NCBI GenBank assembly: GCA_026168455.1
Contig: CM047431.1
Span: 40,207,986 to 40,271,985, forward strand
Reading direction: 5' to 3'
Length of the DNA stretch: 64,000 nt
DNA from: Theocolax elegans
Taxonomy: Eukaryota; Arthropoda; Insecta; Hymenoptera; Cerocephalidae
Positions within the stretch are counted from its first letter, which is position 1, and each line of letters starts with the position of its first letter. Shown in pieces: positions 47,652-60,040 of the stretch. The position numbers and the translations under genes are program-made. The notes under the pieces were generated by a model. It was given only the letters and a program-made list of their open reading frames with translations. It had not been told where the DNA came from and did not search any database.

Positions 47652-48540
47652 CCGGCAAGAAGGAAAATCTAAAATAATGAAAAATTTCGACTTCTTAAAC
47701 AGTTTATGCGTGCTTACGTGTAAATATGCATTTGAATTCAATCCACCCGGCCATGGAACGAAATCTTAAAAAAATTAAAATTTCGACGTCTTAGACGGTT
47801 TATGCGTGTATTTACGTGTAAATATGCATTTGATTTCAATCCACCCGGCTAGGAACGAAATCTTAAAAAAATAAAAATTTCGACTTCTTAGCCGGCTTAT
47901 GCGTGTATTTACATGTAAATATGCATTTGAATTCAATCCAACCCGGCTATGGAACGAAATCTTAAAAAAATAAAAATTTCGACATCTTAGCCGGCTTATG
48001 CGTGTATTTACGTGTAAATATGCATTTGAATTCAATCCACCCGGCGATGGAACGAAATCTTAAAAAAATAAAAATTTCGACTTCTTAGACGGTTTATGCG
48101 TGTATTTACGTGTAAATATGCATTTGAATTCAATCCACACGGCAAGGGAGCAAAATCTAAAATATGAAAAATTTCGACTTCTTAAACAGTTTATGCGTGT
48201 ATTTACGTGTAAATATGCATTTGAATTCAATCCACCCGGCAAGAAGGAAAATCTAAAATAATGAAAAATTTCGACTTCTTAAACAGTTTATGCGTGCTTA
48301 CGTGTAAATATTCATTTGAATTCAATCCACCCGGCCATGGAACGAAATCTTAAAGAAATAAAAATTTCGTATTCTTAGACGGTTTATGCGTGCATTTACG
48401 TGTAAATATGCATTTGAATTCAATCCACCCGGCGATGGAACGAAATCTTAAAAAAATAAAATTTCGACTTCTTAGACGGTTTATGCGTGTATTTACGTGT
48501 AAATATGCATTTGAATTCAATCCACACGGCAAGGGAGCAA

Positions 48541-48610
48541 AATCTAAAAAAATGAAAAATTCGACTTCTTAAATCCACCCGGCAAGAAGGAAAATCTAAA
48601 ATAATGAAAA
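48541..48610 (+). repeat. Truncated satellite monomer (deletion junction)
   Basis: At about 48571 the sequence reads CTTCTTAAATCCACCCGGC, joining the CTTCTTA part of one monomer directly to ATCCACCC. The TTTATGCG, dyad and ATGCAT/GAATTC blocks in between are missing, leaving a monomer of roughly half length. Confidence 0.75.
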
Positions 48611-49349
48611 ATTTCGACTTCTTAGACGGTTTATGCGTGCATTTACGTGTAAATATCATTTGAATTCAATCCACCCGGCCATGGAACGAAATCTTAAAGA
48701 AATAAAAATTTCGTATTCTTAGACGGTTTATGCGTGCATTTACGTGTAAATATGCATTTGAATTCAATCCACCCGGCGATGGAACGAAATCTTAAAAAAA
48801 TAAAAATTTCGACTTCTTAGACGGTTTATGCGTGTATTTACGTGTAAATATGCATTTGAATTCAATCCACCCGGCTATGGAACGAAATCTTAAAAAAAAA
48901 AAATTTCGACTTCTTAGACGTTTATGCGTGTATTTACGTGTAAATATTCATTTGAATTCAATCCACCCGGCCATGGAACGAAATCTTAAAAAAATAAAAA
49001 TTTCGACTTCTTAGACGGTTATGCGTGTATTTACGTGTAAATATGCATTTGAATTCAATCCACCGGCCATGGAACGAAATCTTAAAAAAAAAAAATTTCG
49101 ACTTCTTAGACGGTTTATGCGTGTATTTACGTGTAAATATGCATTGAATTCAATCCACACGGCAAGGGAGCAAAATCATAAAAAATGAAAAATTTCGACT
49201 TCTTAGACGGTTTATGCGTGTATTTATGTGTAAATATGCATTTGAGTCAATCCACCCGGCTATGGAACGAAATCTTAAAAGAATAAAAATTTCGACTTCT
49301 TAGCCGTCTTATGCGTGTATTTGCGTGTAAATATGCATTTGAATTCAAT

Positions 49350-50320
49350 CCACCCGGCTATGGAACGAAATCTTAAAAAAATAAAAATTTCGACTTCTTA
49401 GACGGTTTATGCGTGTATTTACGTGTAAATATTCATTTGAATTCAATCCACACGGCAAGGGAGCAAAATCACAAAAAAATGAAAAATTTCGACTTCTTAG
49501 ACGGTTTATGCGTTTATTTATGTGTAAATATGCATTTGAGTCAATCCACCCGGCTATGGAACGAAATCTTAAAAAAATAAAAATTTCGACTTCTTAGCCG
49601 GCTTATGCGTGTATTTACGTGTAAATATGCATTGAATTCAATCCAACCCGGCTATGGAACGAAATCTTAAAAAAATAAAAATTTCGACTTCTTAGACGTT
49701 TATGCGTGTATTTGCGTGTAAATATGCATTTGAATTCAATCCACCGGGCAAGAAGGAAAATCTAAAATAATGAAAAATTTTGACTTCTTAAACAGTTTAT
49801 GCGTGCTTACGTGTAAATATGCATTTGAATTCAATCCACCCGGCTATGGAACGAAATCTTAAAAAAATAAAAATTTCGACTTCTTAGACGGTTTATGCGT
49901 GTATTTACGTGTAAATATTCATTTGAATTCAATCCACACGGCAAGGGAGCAAAATCACAAAAAAATGAAAAATTTCGACTTCTTAGACGGTTTATGCGTT
50001 TATTTATGTGTAAATATGCATTTGAGTCAATCCACCCGGCTATGGAACGAAATCTTAAAAAAATAAAAATTTCGACTTCTTAGCCGGCTTATGCGTGTAT
50101 TTACGTGTAAATATGCATTTGAATTCAATCCAACCCGGCTATGGAACGAAATCTTAAAAAAATAAAAATTTCGACATCTTAGACGGTTTATGCGTGTATT
50201 TGCGTGTAAATATGCATTTGAATTCAATCCACCGGGCAAGAAGGAAAATCTAAAATAATGAAAAATTTTGACTTCTTAAACAGTTTATGCGTGCTTACGT
50301 GTAAATATGCATTTGAATTC
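49350..50320 (+). repeat. Two copies of a 486-bp higher-order unit
   Basis: The block with AATCACAAAAAAATG, GCGTTTATTTATGTG and CACCGGGCAAGAAGG is present twice at an offset of about 486 bp (for example 49409 and 49895). The copies are nearly identical; the second has CTTAGACGG where the first has lost one base (CTTAGACGT). Confidence 0.8.
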
Positions 50321-51188
50321 AATCCACCCGGCCATGGAACGAAATCTTAAAAAAATTAAAATTTCGACATCTTAGCCGGCTTATGCGTGTATTTACGTGT
50401 AAATATGCATTTGAATTCAATCCACACGGCAAGGGAGCAAAATCTAAAAAAATGAAAAATTTCGACTTCTTAGACGGTTTATGCGTGTATTTACGTGTAA
50501 ATATGCATTTGAATTCAATCCACCCGGCGATGGAACGAAATCTTAAAAAAATAAAAATTTCGACTTCTTAGACGGTTTATGCGTGTATTTACGTGTAAAT
50601 ATGCATTTGAATTCAATCCACACGGCAAGGGAGCAAAATCTAAAAAAATGAAAAATTTCGACTTCTTAGACGGTTTATGCGTGTATTTACGTGTAAATAT
50701 GCATTTGAATTCAATCCACACGGCAAGGGAGCAAAATCATAAAAAATGAAAAATTTCGACTTCTTAGACGGTTTATGCGTGTATTTATGTGTAAATATGC
50801 ATTTGAATTCAATCCACACGGCAAGGGAGCAAAATCATAAAAAATTAAAAATTTCGACTTCTTAGACGGTTTATGCGTGTATTTACGTGTAAATATTCAT
50901 TTGAATTCAATCCACCCGGCCATAGAACGAAATCTTAAAAAAATAAAAATTTCGTATTCTTAGACGGTTTATGCGTGTATTTACGTGTAAATATGCATTT
51001 GAATTCAATCCACCCGGCCATGGAACGAAATCTTAAAAAAAAAAAATTTCGACTTCTTAGACGGTTTATGCGTGTATTTACGTGTAAATATGCATTTGAA
51101 TTCAATCCACCCGGCGATGGAACGAAATCTTAAAAAAATAAAAATTTCGACTTCTTAGACGGTTTATGCGTGTATTTACGTGTAAATA

Positions 51189-51533
51189 TGTATATAATGT
51201 TCATAGGTTATAGGTTAGAATAATACATGAATTGTTTCTCTGTAAATAACAAAGAATTTTATTATTTTATACAAAATATAATTACATACTTAATAAATAA
51301 TGTTTATTTACCTGTAAATAACAAAGAAACAACATTCAATGTTATTATTCACAAGGTTGTCTTTAGATTACGTTTATAAAGTTTTATTCATTGTTTTCGG
51401 TATATCTTTATTAACCGTACTAATTGACACGTGCCAATTCTTGTCTGCAAATTTTACCTGTCGGTATATTAAAAGATTTGATTTACCGACCTACACGCGC
51501 GCAATTCAAATAGACTAAGGATGTTTTCCTTAC
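51189..51533. other. Non-satellite insert in the array, possible solo LTR on the minus strand
   Basis: About 345 bp without satellite similarity interrupt the array between GTGTAAATA and GGATTTGAATTC. The ends read TGTATATAATG and CCTTACA, so TG...CA with TGTA/TACA inverted ends is possible. In minus orientation it has a TATA-like TTTATAAACG and later AATAAA-type signals, the order expected in an LTR. TGTAAATAACAAAGAA occurs twice (51241 and 51313), and GTCGGTA at 51460 faces TACCGAC at 51484. No target duplication is clear and no coding frame is present. Other origins, such as a short non-autonomous element or unique DNA, remain open. Confidence 0.5.
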
Positions 51534-52173
51534 ATGGATTTGAATTCAATCCACCCGGCTAGGAACGAAATCTTAAAAAAATAAAAATTTCGACTTCTTA
51601 GCCGGCTTATGCGTGTATTTACGTGTAAATATGCATTTGAATTCAATCCAACCCGGCTATGGAACGAAATCTTAAAAAAATAAAAATTTCGACATCTTAG
51701 ACGGTTTATGCGTGTATTTACGTGTAAATATGCATTTGAATTCAATCCACCCGGCGATGGAACGAAATCTTAAAAAAATAAAAATTTCGACTTCTTAGAC
51801 GGTTTATGCGTGTATTTACGTGTAAATATGCATTTGAATTCAATCCAACCCGGCAAAGGAGCGCATTCTCAAAAAATGAAGAATTTTGATTTCATAGTCG
51901 GTCTATGCGTGTATTTACGTGTAAATATGCATTTGAATTCAATCCAACCCGGCTATGGAACGAAATCTTAAAAAAATGAAAAATTTCGACTTCTTAGACG
52001 GTTTATGCGTGTATTTACGTGTAAATATGCATTTGAATTCAATCCACCCGGCGATGGAACGAAATCTTAAAAAAATAAAAATTTCGACTTCTTAGACGGT
52101 TTATGCGTGTATTTACGTGTAAATATGCATTTGAATTCAATCCAACCCGGCAAAGGAGCGCATTCTCAAAAAA

Positions 52174-55100
52174 TGAAGAATTTTGATTTCATAGTCGGTC
52201 TATGCGTGTATTTACGTGTAAATATGCATTTGAGTCAATCCACCCGGCTATGGAACGAAATCGTAAAAAAATTAAAATTTCGACATCTTAACCGGCTTAT
52301 GCGTGTATTTACGTGTAAGTAAATATGCATTTGAATTCAATCCAACCAGGCTATGGTACGAAATCTTAAAAAAATTAAAATTTCGACTTCTTAGCCGTCT
52401 TATGCGTGTATTTGCGTGTAAATATGCATTTGAATTCAATCCACCCGGCAAGAAGGAAAATCTAAAATAATGAAAAATTTCGACTTCTTAAACAGTTTAT
52501 GCGTGCTTGCGTTTAAATATGCATTTGAATTCAATCCACCCGGCCATGGAACGAAATCTTAAAAAAATTAAAATTTCGACATCTTAGCCGGCTTATGCGT
52601 GTATTTACGTGTAAATATGCATTTGAATTCAATCCACACGGCAAGGGAGCAAAATCTAAAAAAAATGAAAAATTTCGACTTCTTAGACGGTTTATGCGTG
52701 TATTTACGTGTAAATATGCATTTGAATTCAATCCACCCGGCGATGGAACGAAATCTTAAAAAAATAAAAATTTCGACTTCTTAGACGGTTTATGCGTGTA
52801 TTTACGTGTAAATATGCATTTGAATTCAATCCACCCGGCCATGGAACCAAATCTTAAAAAAATTAAAATTTCGACATCTTAGCCGGCTTATGCGTGTATT
52901 TACGTGTAAATATGCATTTGAATTCAATCCACACGGCAAGGGAGCAAAATCTAAAAAAATGAAAAATTTCGACTTCTTAGCCGTCTTATGCGTGTATTTA
53001 CGTGTAAATATGCATTTGAATTCAATCCAACCCGGCAAAGGAGCGCATTCTCAAAAAATGAAGAATTTTGATTTCATAGTCGGTCTATGCGTGTATTTAC
53101 GTGTAAATATGCATTTGAGTCAATCCACCCGGCTATGGAACGAAATCGTAAAAAAATTAAAATTTCGACATCTTAACCGGCTTATGCGTGTATTTACGTG
53201 TAAGTAAATATGCATTTGAATTCAATCCAACCAGGCTATGGTACGAAATCTTAAAAAAATTAAAATTTCGACTTCTTAGCCGTCTTATGCGTGTATTTGC
53301 GTGTAAATATGCATTTGAATTCAATCCACCCGGCAAGAAGGAAAATCTAAAATAATGAAAAATTTCGACTTCTTAAACAGTTTATGCGTGCTTGCGTGTA
53401 AATATGCATTTGAATTCAATCCACCCGGCCATGGAACGAAATCTTAAAAAAATTAAAAATTTCGACATCTTAGCCGGCTTATGCGTGTATTTACGTGTAA
53501 ATATGCATTTGAATTCAATCCACACGGCAAGGGAGCAAAATCTAAAAAATGAAAAATTTCGACTTCTTAGACGGTTTATATGCGTGTATTTACGTGTAAA
53601 TATGCATTTGAATTCAATCCACCCGGCGATGGAACGAAATCTTAAAAAAATAAAAATTTCGACTTCTTAGACGGTTTATGCGTGTATTACGTGTAAATAT
53701 GCATTTGAATTCAATCCACCCGGCCATGGAACCAAATCTTAAAAAAAATTAAAATTTCGACATCTTAGCCGGCTTATGCGTGTATTTACGTGTAAATATG
53801 CATTTGAATTCAATCCACACGGCAAGGGAGGCAAAAATCTAAAAAAATGAAAAATTTCGACTTCTTAGACGGTTTAATGCGTGTATTTACGTGTAATATG
53901 CATTTGAATTCAATCCACCCGGCGATGGAACGAAATCTTAAAAAAATAAAAATTTCGACTTCTTAGACGGTTTATGCGTGTATTTACGTGTAAATATGCA
54001 TTTGAATTCAATCCAACCCGGCAAAGGAGCGCATTCTCAAAAAATGAAGAATTTTGATTTCATAGTCGGTCTATGCGTGTATTTACGTGTAAATATGCAT
54101 TTGAGTCAATCCACCCGGCTATGGAACGAAATCGTAAAAAAATTAAAATTTCGACATCTTAAACCGGCTTATGCGTGTATTTACGTGTAAGTAAATATGC
54201 ATTTGAATTCATCCAACCAGGCTATGGTACGAAAATCTTAAAAAAATTAAAATTTCGACTTCTTAGCCGTCTTATGCGTGTATTTGCGTGTAAATATGCA
54301 TTTGAATTCAAATCCACCCGGCAAGAAGGAAAATCTAAAATAATGAAAATTTCGACTTCTTAAACAGTTTATGCGTGCTTGCGTGTAAATATGCATTTGA
54401 ATTCAATCCACCCGGCCATGGAACGAAATCTTAAAAAAATTAAATTTCGACATCTTAGCCGCTTATGCGTGTATTTACGTGTAAAATATGCATTTGATTC
54501 AATCCACCCGGCGATGGAACGAAAATCTTAAAAAAAAAAAAATTTCGACTTCTTAGACGGTTTATGGTGTATTTACTGTAAATAGCATTTGAATTCAATC
54601 CACACGGCAAGGGAGCAAAATCATAAAAAAAATGAAAAAAATTTCGACTTCTTAGACGGTTTATGCGTGTATTTATGTGTAAATAGCATTTGAGTCAATC
54701 CACCCGGCTATGGAACGAAATCTTAAAAAGAATAAAAATTTCGACTTCTTAGCCGTCTTATGCGTGTATTTGCGTGTAAATATGCATTGAATTCAATCCA
54801 CCCGCGATGGAACGAAATCTTAAAAAATAAAAATTTCGACTTCTTAGACGGTTTATATGCGTGTATTTATACGTGTAAATATGCATTTGAATTCAATCCA
54901 ACCCGGCAAAGGAACGAAATCTTAAAAAAATTAAAATTTCGACATTCTTAGCCGGCTTATGCGTGTATTTACGTGTAAATATGCATTTGAATTCAATCCA
55001 CCCGGCAATGGAAGCGAAATCTTAAAAAATGAAAAATTTCGACTTCTTAGACGGTTATGCGTGTATTTACGTGTAAATATGCATTTGAATTCAATCCACC

Positions 55101-56399
55101 CGGCGATGGAACGAAATCTTAAAAAAATAAAAATTTCGACTTCTTAGACGGTTATGCGTGTATTTACGTGTAAATATGCATTTGAATTCAATCCACCCGG
55201 CATGGAACGCAAATCTTAAAAAATTAAAATTTCGACATCTTAGCCGGTTTATGCGTGTATTTACGTGTAAATATGCATTTGAATTCAATCCACCCGGCAA
55301 TGGAACGAAATCTTAAAAAAAATAAAAATTTCGACTTCTTAGACGGTTTATGCGTGTATTTACGTGTAAATATGCATTTGAATTCAATCCAACCCGGCAA
55401 AGGAGCGCATTCTCAAAAAATGAAGAATTTTGATTTCATAGTCGGTCTATGCGTGTATTTACGTGTAAATATGCATTTGAGTCAATCCACCCGGCTATGG
55501 AACGAAATCGTAAAAAAATTAAAATTTCGACATCTTAACCGGCTTATGCGTGTATTTACGTGTAAGTAAATATGCATTTGAATTCAATCCAACCAGGCTA
55601 TGGTACGAAATCTTAAAAAAATTAAAATTTCGACTTCTTAGCCGTCTTATGCGTGTATTTGCGTGTAAATATGCATTTGAATTCAATCCACCCGGCAAGA
55701 AGGAAAATCTAAAATAATGAAAAATTTCGACTTCTTAAACAGTTTATGCGTGCTTGCGTGTAAATATGCATTTGAATTCAATCCACCCGGCCATGGAACG
55801 AAATCTTAAAAAAATTAAAATTTCGACATCTTAGCCGGCTTATGCGTGTATTTACGTGTAAATATGCATTTGAATTCAATCCACACGGCAAGGGAGCAAA
55901 ATCTAAAAAAATGAAAAATTTCGACTTCTTAGACGGTTTTATGCGTGTATTTACGTGTAATATGCATTTGAATTCAATCCACCCGGCGATGGAACGAAAT
56001 CTTAAAAAAATAAAATTTCGACTTCTTAGACGGTTTCTGCGTGTATTTCGTGTAAATATGCATTTGAATTCAATCCACCCGGCCATGGAACCAAATCTTA
56101 AAAATTAAAATTTCGACATATTAGCCGGCTTATGCGTGTATTTACGTGTAAATATGCATTTGAATTCAATCCACACGGCAAGGGAGCAAATCTAAAAAAA
56201 ATGAAAAATTTCGACTTCTTAGACGGTTTATGCGTGTATTTACGTGTAAATATGCATTTGAATTCAATCCACCCGGCGATGGAACGAAATCTTAAAAAAA
56301 ATAAAAATGTTCGACTTCTTGACGGTTTATGCGTGTATTTACGTGTAAATATGCATTTGAATTCAATCCAACCCGGCAAAGGAGCGCATTCTCAAAAAA
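52174..56399 (+). repeat. Higher-order units of about 0.9-1.4 kb in the right arm
   Basis: Four successive blocks start with an S monomer, then a TATGGAACGAAATCGTAAAA monomer, a GTAAGTAAATATGC monomer, an AACCAGGCTATGGTACG monomer and a CTAAAATAATG monomer with GCGTGCTTGCG. Block lengths are 885, 986, 1376 and 979 bp, so copies differ by whole monomers. The order and the private variants GCTTGCG and AACCAGG separate this family from the left-arm super-unit. Confidence 0.75.
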
Positions 56400-59059
56400 T
56401 GAAGAATTTTGATTTCATAGTCGTCTATGCGTGTATTTACGGTGTAAATATGCATTTGAGTCAATCCACCCGGCTATGGAACGAAATCGTAAAAAAATTA
56501 AAATTTCGACATCTTAACCGGCTTATTGCGTGTATTTACGTGTAAGTAATATGCATTTGAATTCAATCCAACCAGGCTATGGTACGAAATCTTAAAAAAA
56601 TTAAAATTTCGACTTCTTAGCCGTCTTATGCGTGTATTTGCGTGTAAATATGCATTTGAATTCAATCCACCCGGCAAGAAGGAAAATCTAAAATAATGAA
56701 AAATTTCGACTTCTTAAACAGTTTATGCGTGCTTGCGTGTAAATATGCATTTGAATTCAATCACCCGGCCATGGAACGAAATCTTAAAAAAAATTAAAAT
56801 TCGACATCTTAGCCGGCTTATGCGTGTATTTACGTGTAAATATGCATTTGAATTCAATCCACCCGGCGATGGAACGAAATCTTAAAAAAAAAAAAATTTC
56901 GACTTCTTAGACGGTTTATGCGTGTATTTACGTGTAAATATGCATTTGAATTCAATCCACACGGCAAGGGAGCAAAATCATAAAAAATGAAAAATTTCGA
57001 CTTCTTAGACGGTTTATGCGTGTATTTATGTGTAAATATGCATTTGAGTCAATCCACCCGGCCATGGAACGAAATCTTAAAAAAATTAAAATTTCGACAT
57101 CTTAGCCGGCTTATGCGTGTATTTACGTGTAAATATGCATTTGAATTCAATCCACCCGGCGATGGAACGAAATCTTAAAAAAAAAAAATTTCGACTTCTT
57201 AGACGGTTTATGCGTGTATTTACGTGTAATATGCATTTGAATTCAATCCACCCGGCAAGAGAGCAAAATCTAAAAAAATGAAAAATTTCGACTTCTTAGA
57301 CGGTTATGCGTGTATTTATGTGTAAATATGCATTTGAGTCAATCCACCCGGCTATGGAACGAAATCTTAAAAGAATAAAAATTTCGACTTCTTAGCCGTC
57401 TTATGCGTGTATTTACGTGTAAATGCATTTGAATTCAATCCACCCGGCGATGGAACGAATCTTAAAAAAATAAAAATTTCGACTTCTTAGACGGTTTATG
57501 CGTGTATTTACGTGTAAATAGCATTTGAATTCAATCCAACCCGGCAAAGGAGCGCATTCTCAAAAAATGAAAAATTTTGATTTCATAGTCGGTCTATGCG
57601 TGTATTTACGTGTAAATATGCATTTGAGTCAATCCACCCGGCTATGGAACGAATCTTAAAAAAAAAAAATTTCGACTTCTTAGCCGTCTTATGCGTGTAT
57701 TTACGTGTAAATATTCATTTGAATTCAATCCACCCGGCTATGGAACGAAATCTTAAAAAAAAAAAAAATTTCGACTTCTTAGACGGTTTATGCGTGTATT
57801 ACGTGTAAATATGCACTTGAATTGAATCCAACCCGGCTATGGAACGAAATCTTAAAAAAATTAAAATTTCGACATCTTAGACGGTTTATGCGTGTATTTA
57901 CGTGTAAATATGCATTTGAATTCAATCCACACGGCAAGGGAGCAAAATCATAAAAAATGAAAAATTTCGACTTCTTAGACGTTTATGCGTGTATTTACGT
58001 GTAAATATGCATTGAATTCAATCCACCCGGCAAGAGAGCAAAATCTAAAAAAATGAAAAATTTCGACTTCTTAGACGTTTATGCGTGTATTTACGTGTAA
58101 ATATGCATTTGAATTCAATCCACCCGGCAATGGAACGAAATCTTAAAAAAATAAAAATTTCGACTTCTTAGACGGTTTATGCGTGTATTTACGTGTAAAT
58201 ATGCATTTGAATTCAATCCACCCGGCTAGGAACGAAATCTTAAAAAAATAAAAATTTCGACTTCTTAGCCGGCTTATGCGTGTATTTACGTGTAAATATG
58301 CACTTGAATTGAATCCAACCCGGCTATGGAACGAAATCTTAAAAAAATTAAAATTTCGACATCTTAGACGGTTTATGCGTGTATTTACGTGTAAATATGC
58401 ATTTGAATTCAAATCCAAACCCGGCGATGGAAGCGAAATCTTAAACAAATAAAAACTTCGACTTCTTAGACGGTTTATGCGTGTATTTACGTGTAAATAG
58501 CATTTGAATTCATCCAACCCGGCAAAGGAGCGCATTCTCAAAAACATGAAGAATTTGATTTCATAGTCGGTCTATGGCGTGTATTTACGTGTAAATATGC
58601 ATTTGAATTCAATCCACCCGGCCATGGAACGAAATCTTAAAAAATAAAAAATTTCGTATTCTTAGACGGTTTATGCGTGTATTTACGTGTAAACATGCAT
58701 TGATTCAATCCACCCGGCCATGGAACGAAATCTTAAAAAAATAAAATTTCGACTTCTTAGACGGTCTATGCGTGTATTTACGTGTAAATAATGCACTTTG
58801 AATTCAATCCACCCGCAAGAGAGCAAAATCTAAAAAAATGAAAAAATTTCGACTTCTTAAACAGTTTATGCGTGTATTTACCGTGTAAATATGCATTTGA
58901 ATTCATCCACCCGCCATGGAACGAAATCTTAAAAAAATAAAAATTTCGTATTCTTAGACGGTTATGCGTGTATTTACGTGTAAATATGCATTTGAATTCA
59001 ATCCACCCGGCCATGGAACGAAATCTTAAAAAAAAAAAAATTTCGACTTCTTAGACGGT

Positions 59060-60040
59060 TTATGCGTGTAATATGCATTTGAATTCAATCCACCCGGCAA
59101 GAAGGAAAATCTAAAAAAATGAAAAATTACGAATTCTTAAACAGTTTATGCGTGTATTTACGTGTAAATGCATTTGAATTCAATCCACCCGGCGATGGAA
59201 CGAAATCTTAAAAAAATAAAAATTTCGACTTCTTAGACGGTTTATGCGTGTATTTACGTGTAAATATGCATTTGAATTCAATCCACCCGGCAAGAGAGCA
59301 AAATCTAAAAAAATGAAAAATTTCGACTTCTTAAACAGTTTATGCGTGTATTTACGTGTAAATATGCATTTGAATTCAATCCACCCGGCCATGGAACGAA
59401 ATCTTAAAAAAAAAAAATTTCGTATTCTTAGACGGTTTATGCTTGTATTTACGTGTAAATATGCATTTGAATTCAATCCACCCGGCCATGGAACGAAATC
59501 TTAAAAAAAAAAAAATTTCGACTTCTTAGACCGTTTATGCGTGTAATATGCATTTGAATTCAATCCATCCGGCAAGAAGGAAAATCTAAAAAAATGAAAA
59601 ATTACGAATTCTTAAACAGTTTATGCGTGTATTTACGTGTAAATATGCATTTGAATTCAATCCACCCGGCGATGGAACGAAATCTTAAAAAATAAAAATT
59701 TCGACTTCTTAGACGTTTATGCGTGTATTTACGTGTAAATATGCATTTGAATTCAATCCACCCGGCAAGAGAGCAAATCTAAAAAATTGAAAATTTCGAC
59801 TTCTTAAACAGTTTATGCGTGTATTTACGTGTAAATATGCATTTGAATTCAATCCACCCGGCCATGGAACGAAAATCTTAAAAAAATAAAAATTTCGTAT
59901 TCTTAGACGGTTTATTGCGTGTATTTACGGGTAAATATGCATTTGAATTCATCCACCCGGCCATGGAACGAAATCTTAAAAAAAAAAAAAATTTCGACTT
60001 CTTAGACCGTTTATGCGTGTAATATGCATTTGAATTCAAT
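59060..60040 (+). repeat. Recurring short monomer lacking the ATTTACGTGTAA block
   Basis: At about 59061, 59536 and 60012 the monomer reads TATGCGTGTAATATGCATTT, missing about 12 bp that normally carry the palindromic TATTTACGTGTAAATA. The three sites are 475-476 bp apart, so the deletion is inherited within a five-monomer unit and is not a random error. Confidence 0.75.

Larger units (their letters stand above)
45094..51188 (+). repeat. Satellite array, right arm, part 1 (clean monomers, five-monomer higher-order units)
   Basis: Same satellite and orientation as the left arm, with far fewer indels. Higher-order periods of 485-490 bp (five monomers) are evident: 490 bp at 45094-46083, 485 bp at 46682-47651 and about 486 bp at 49350-50320. 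The 1.27/1.85-kb pattern of the left arm is absent. A monomer near 48571 is truncated. No gene is present. Confidence 0.95.
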
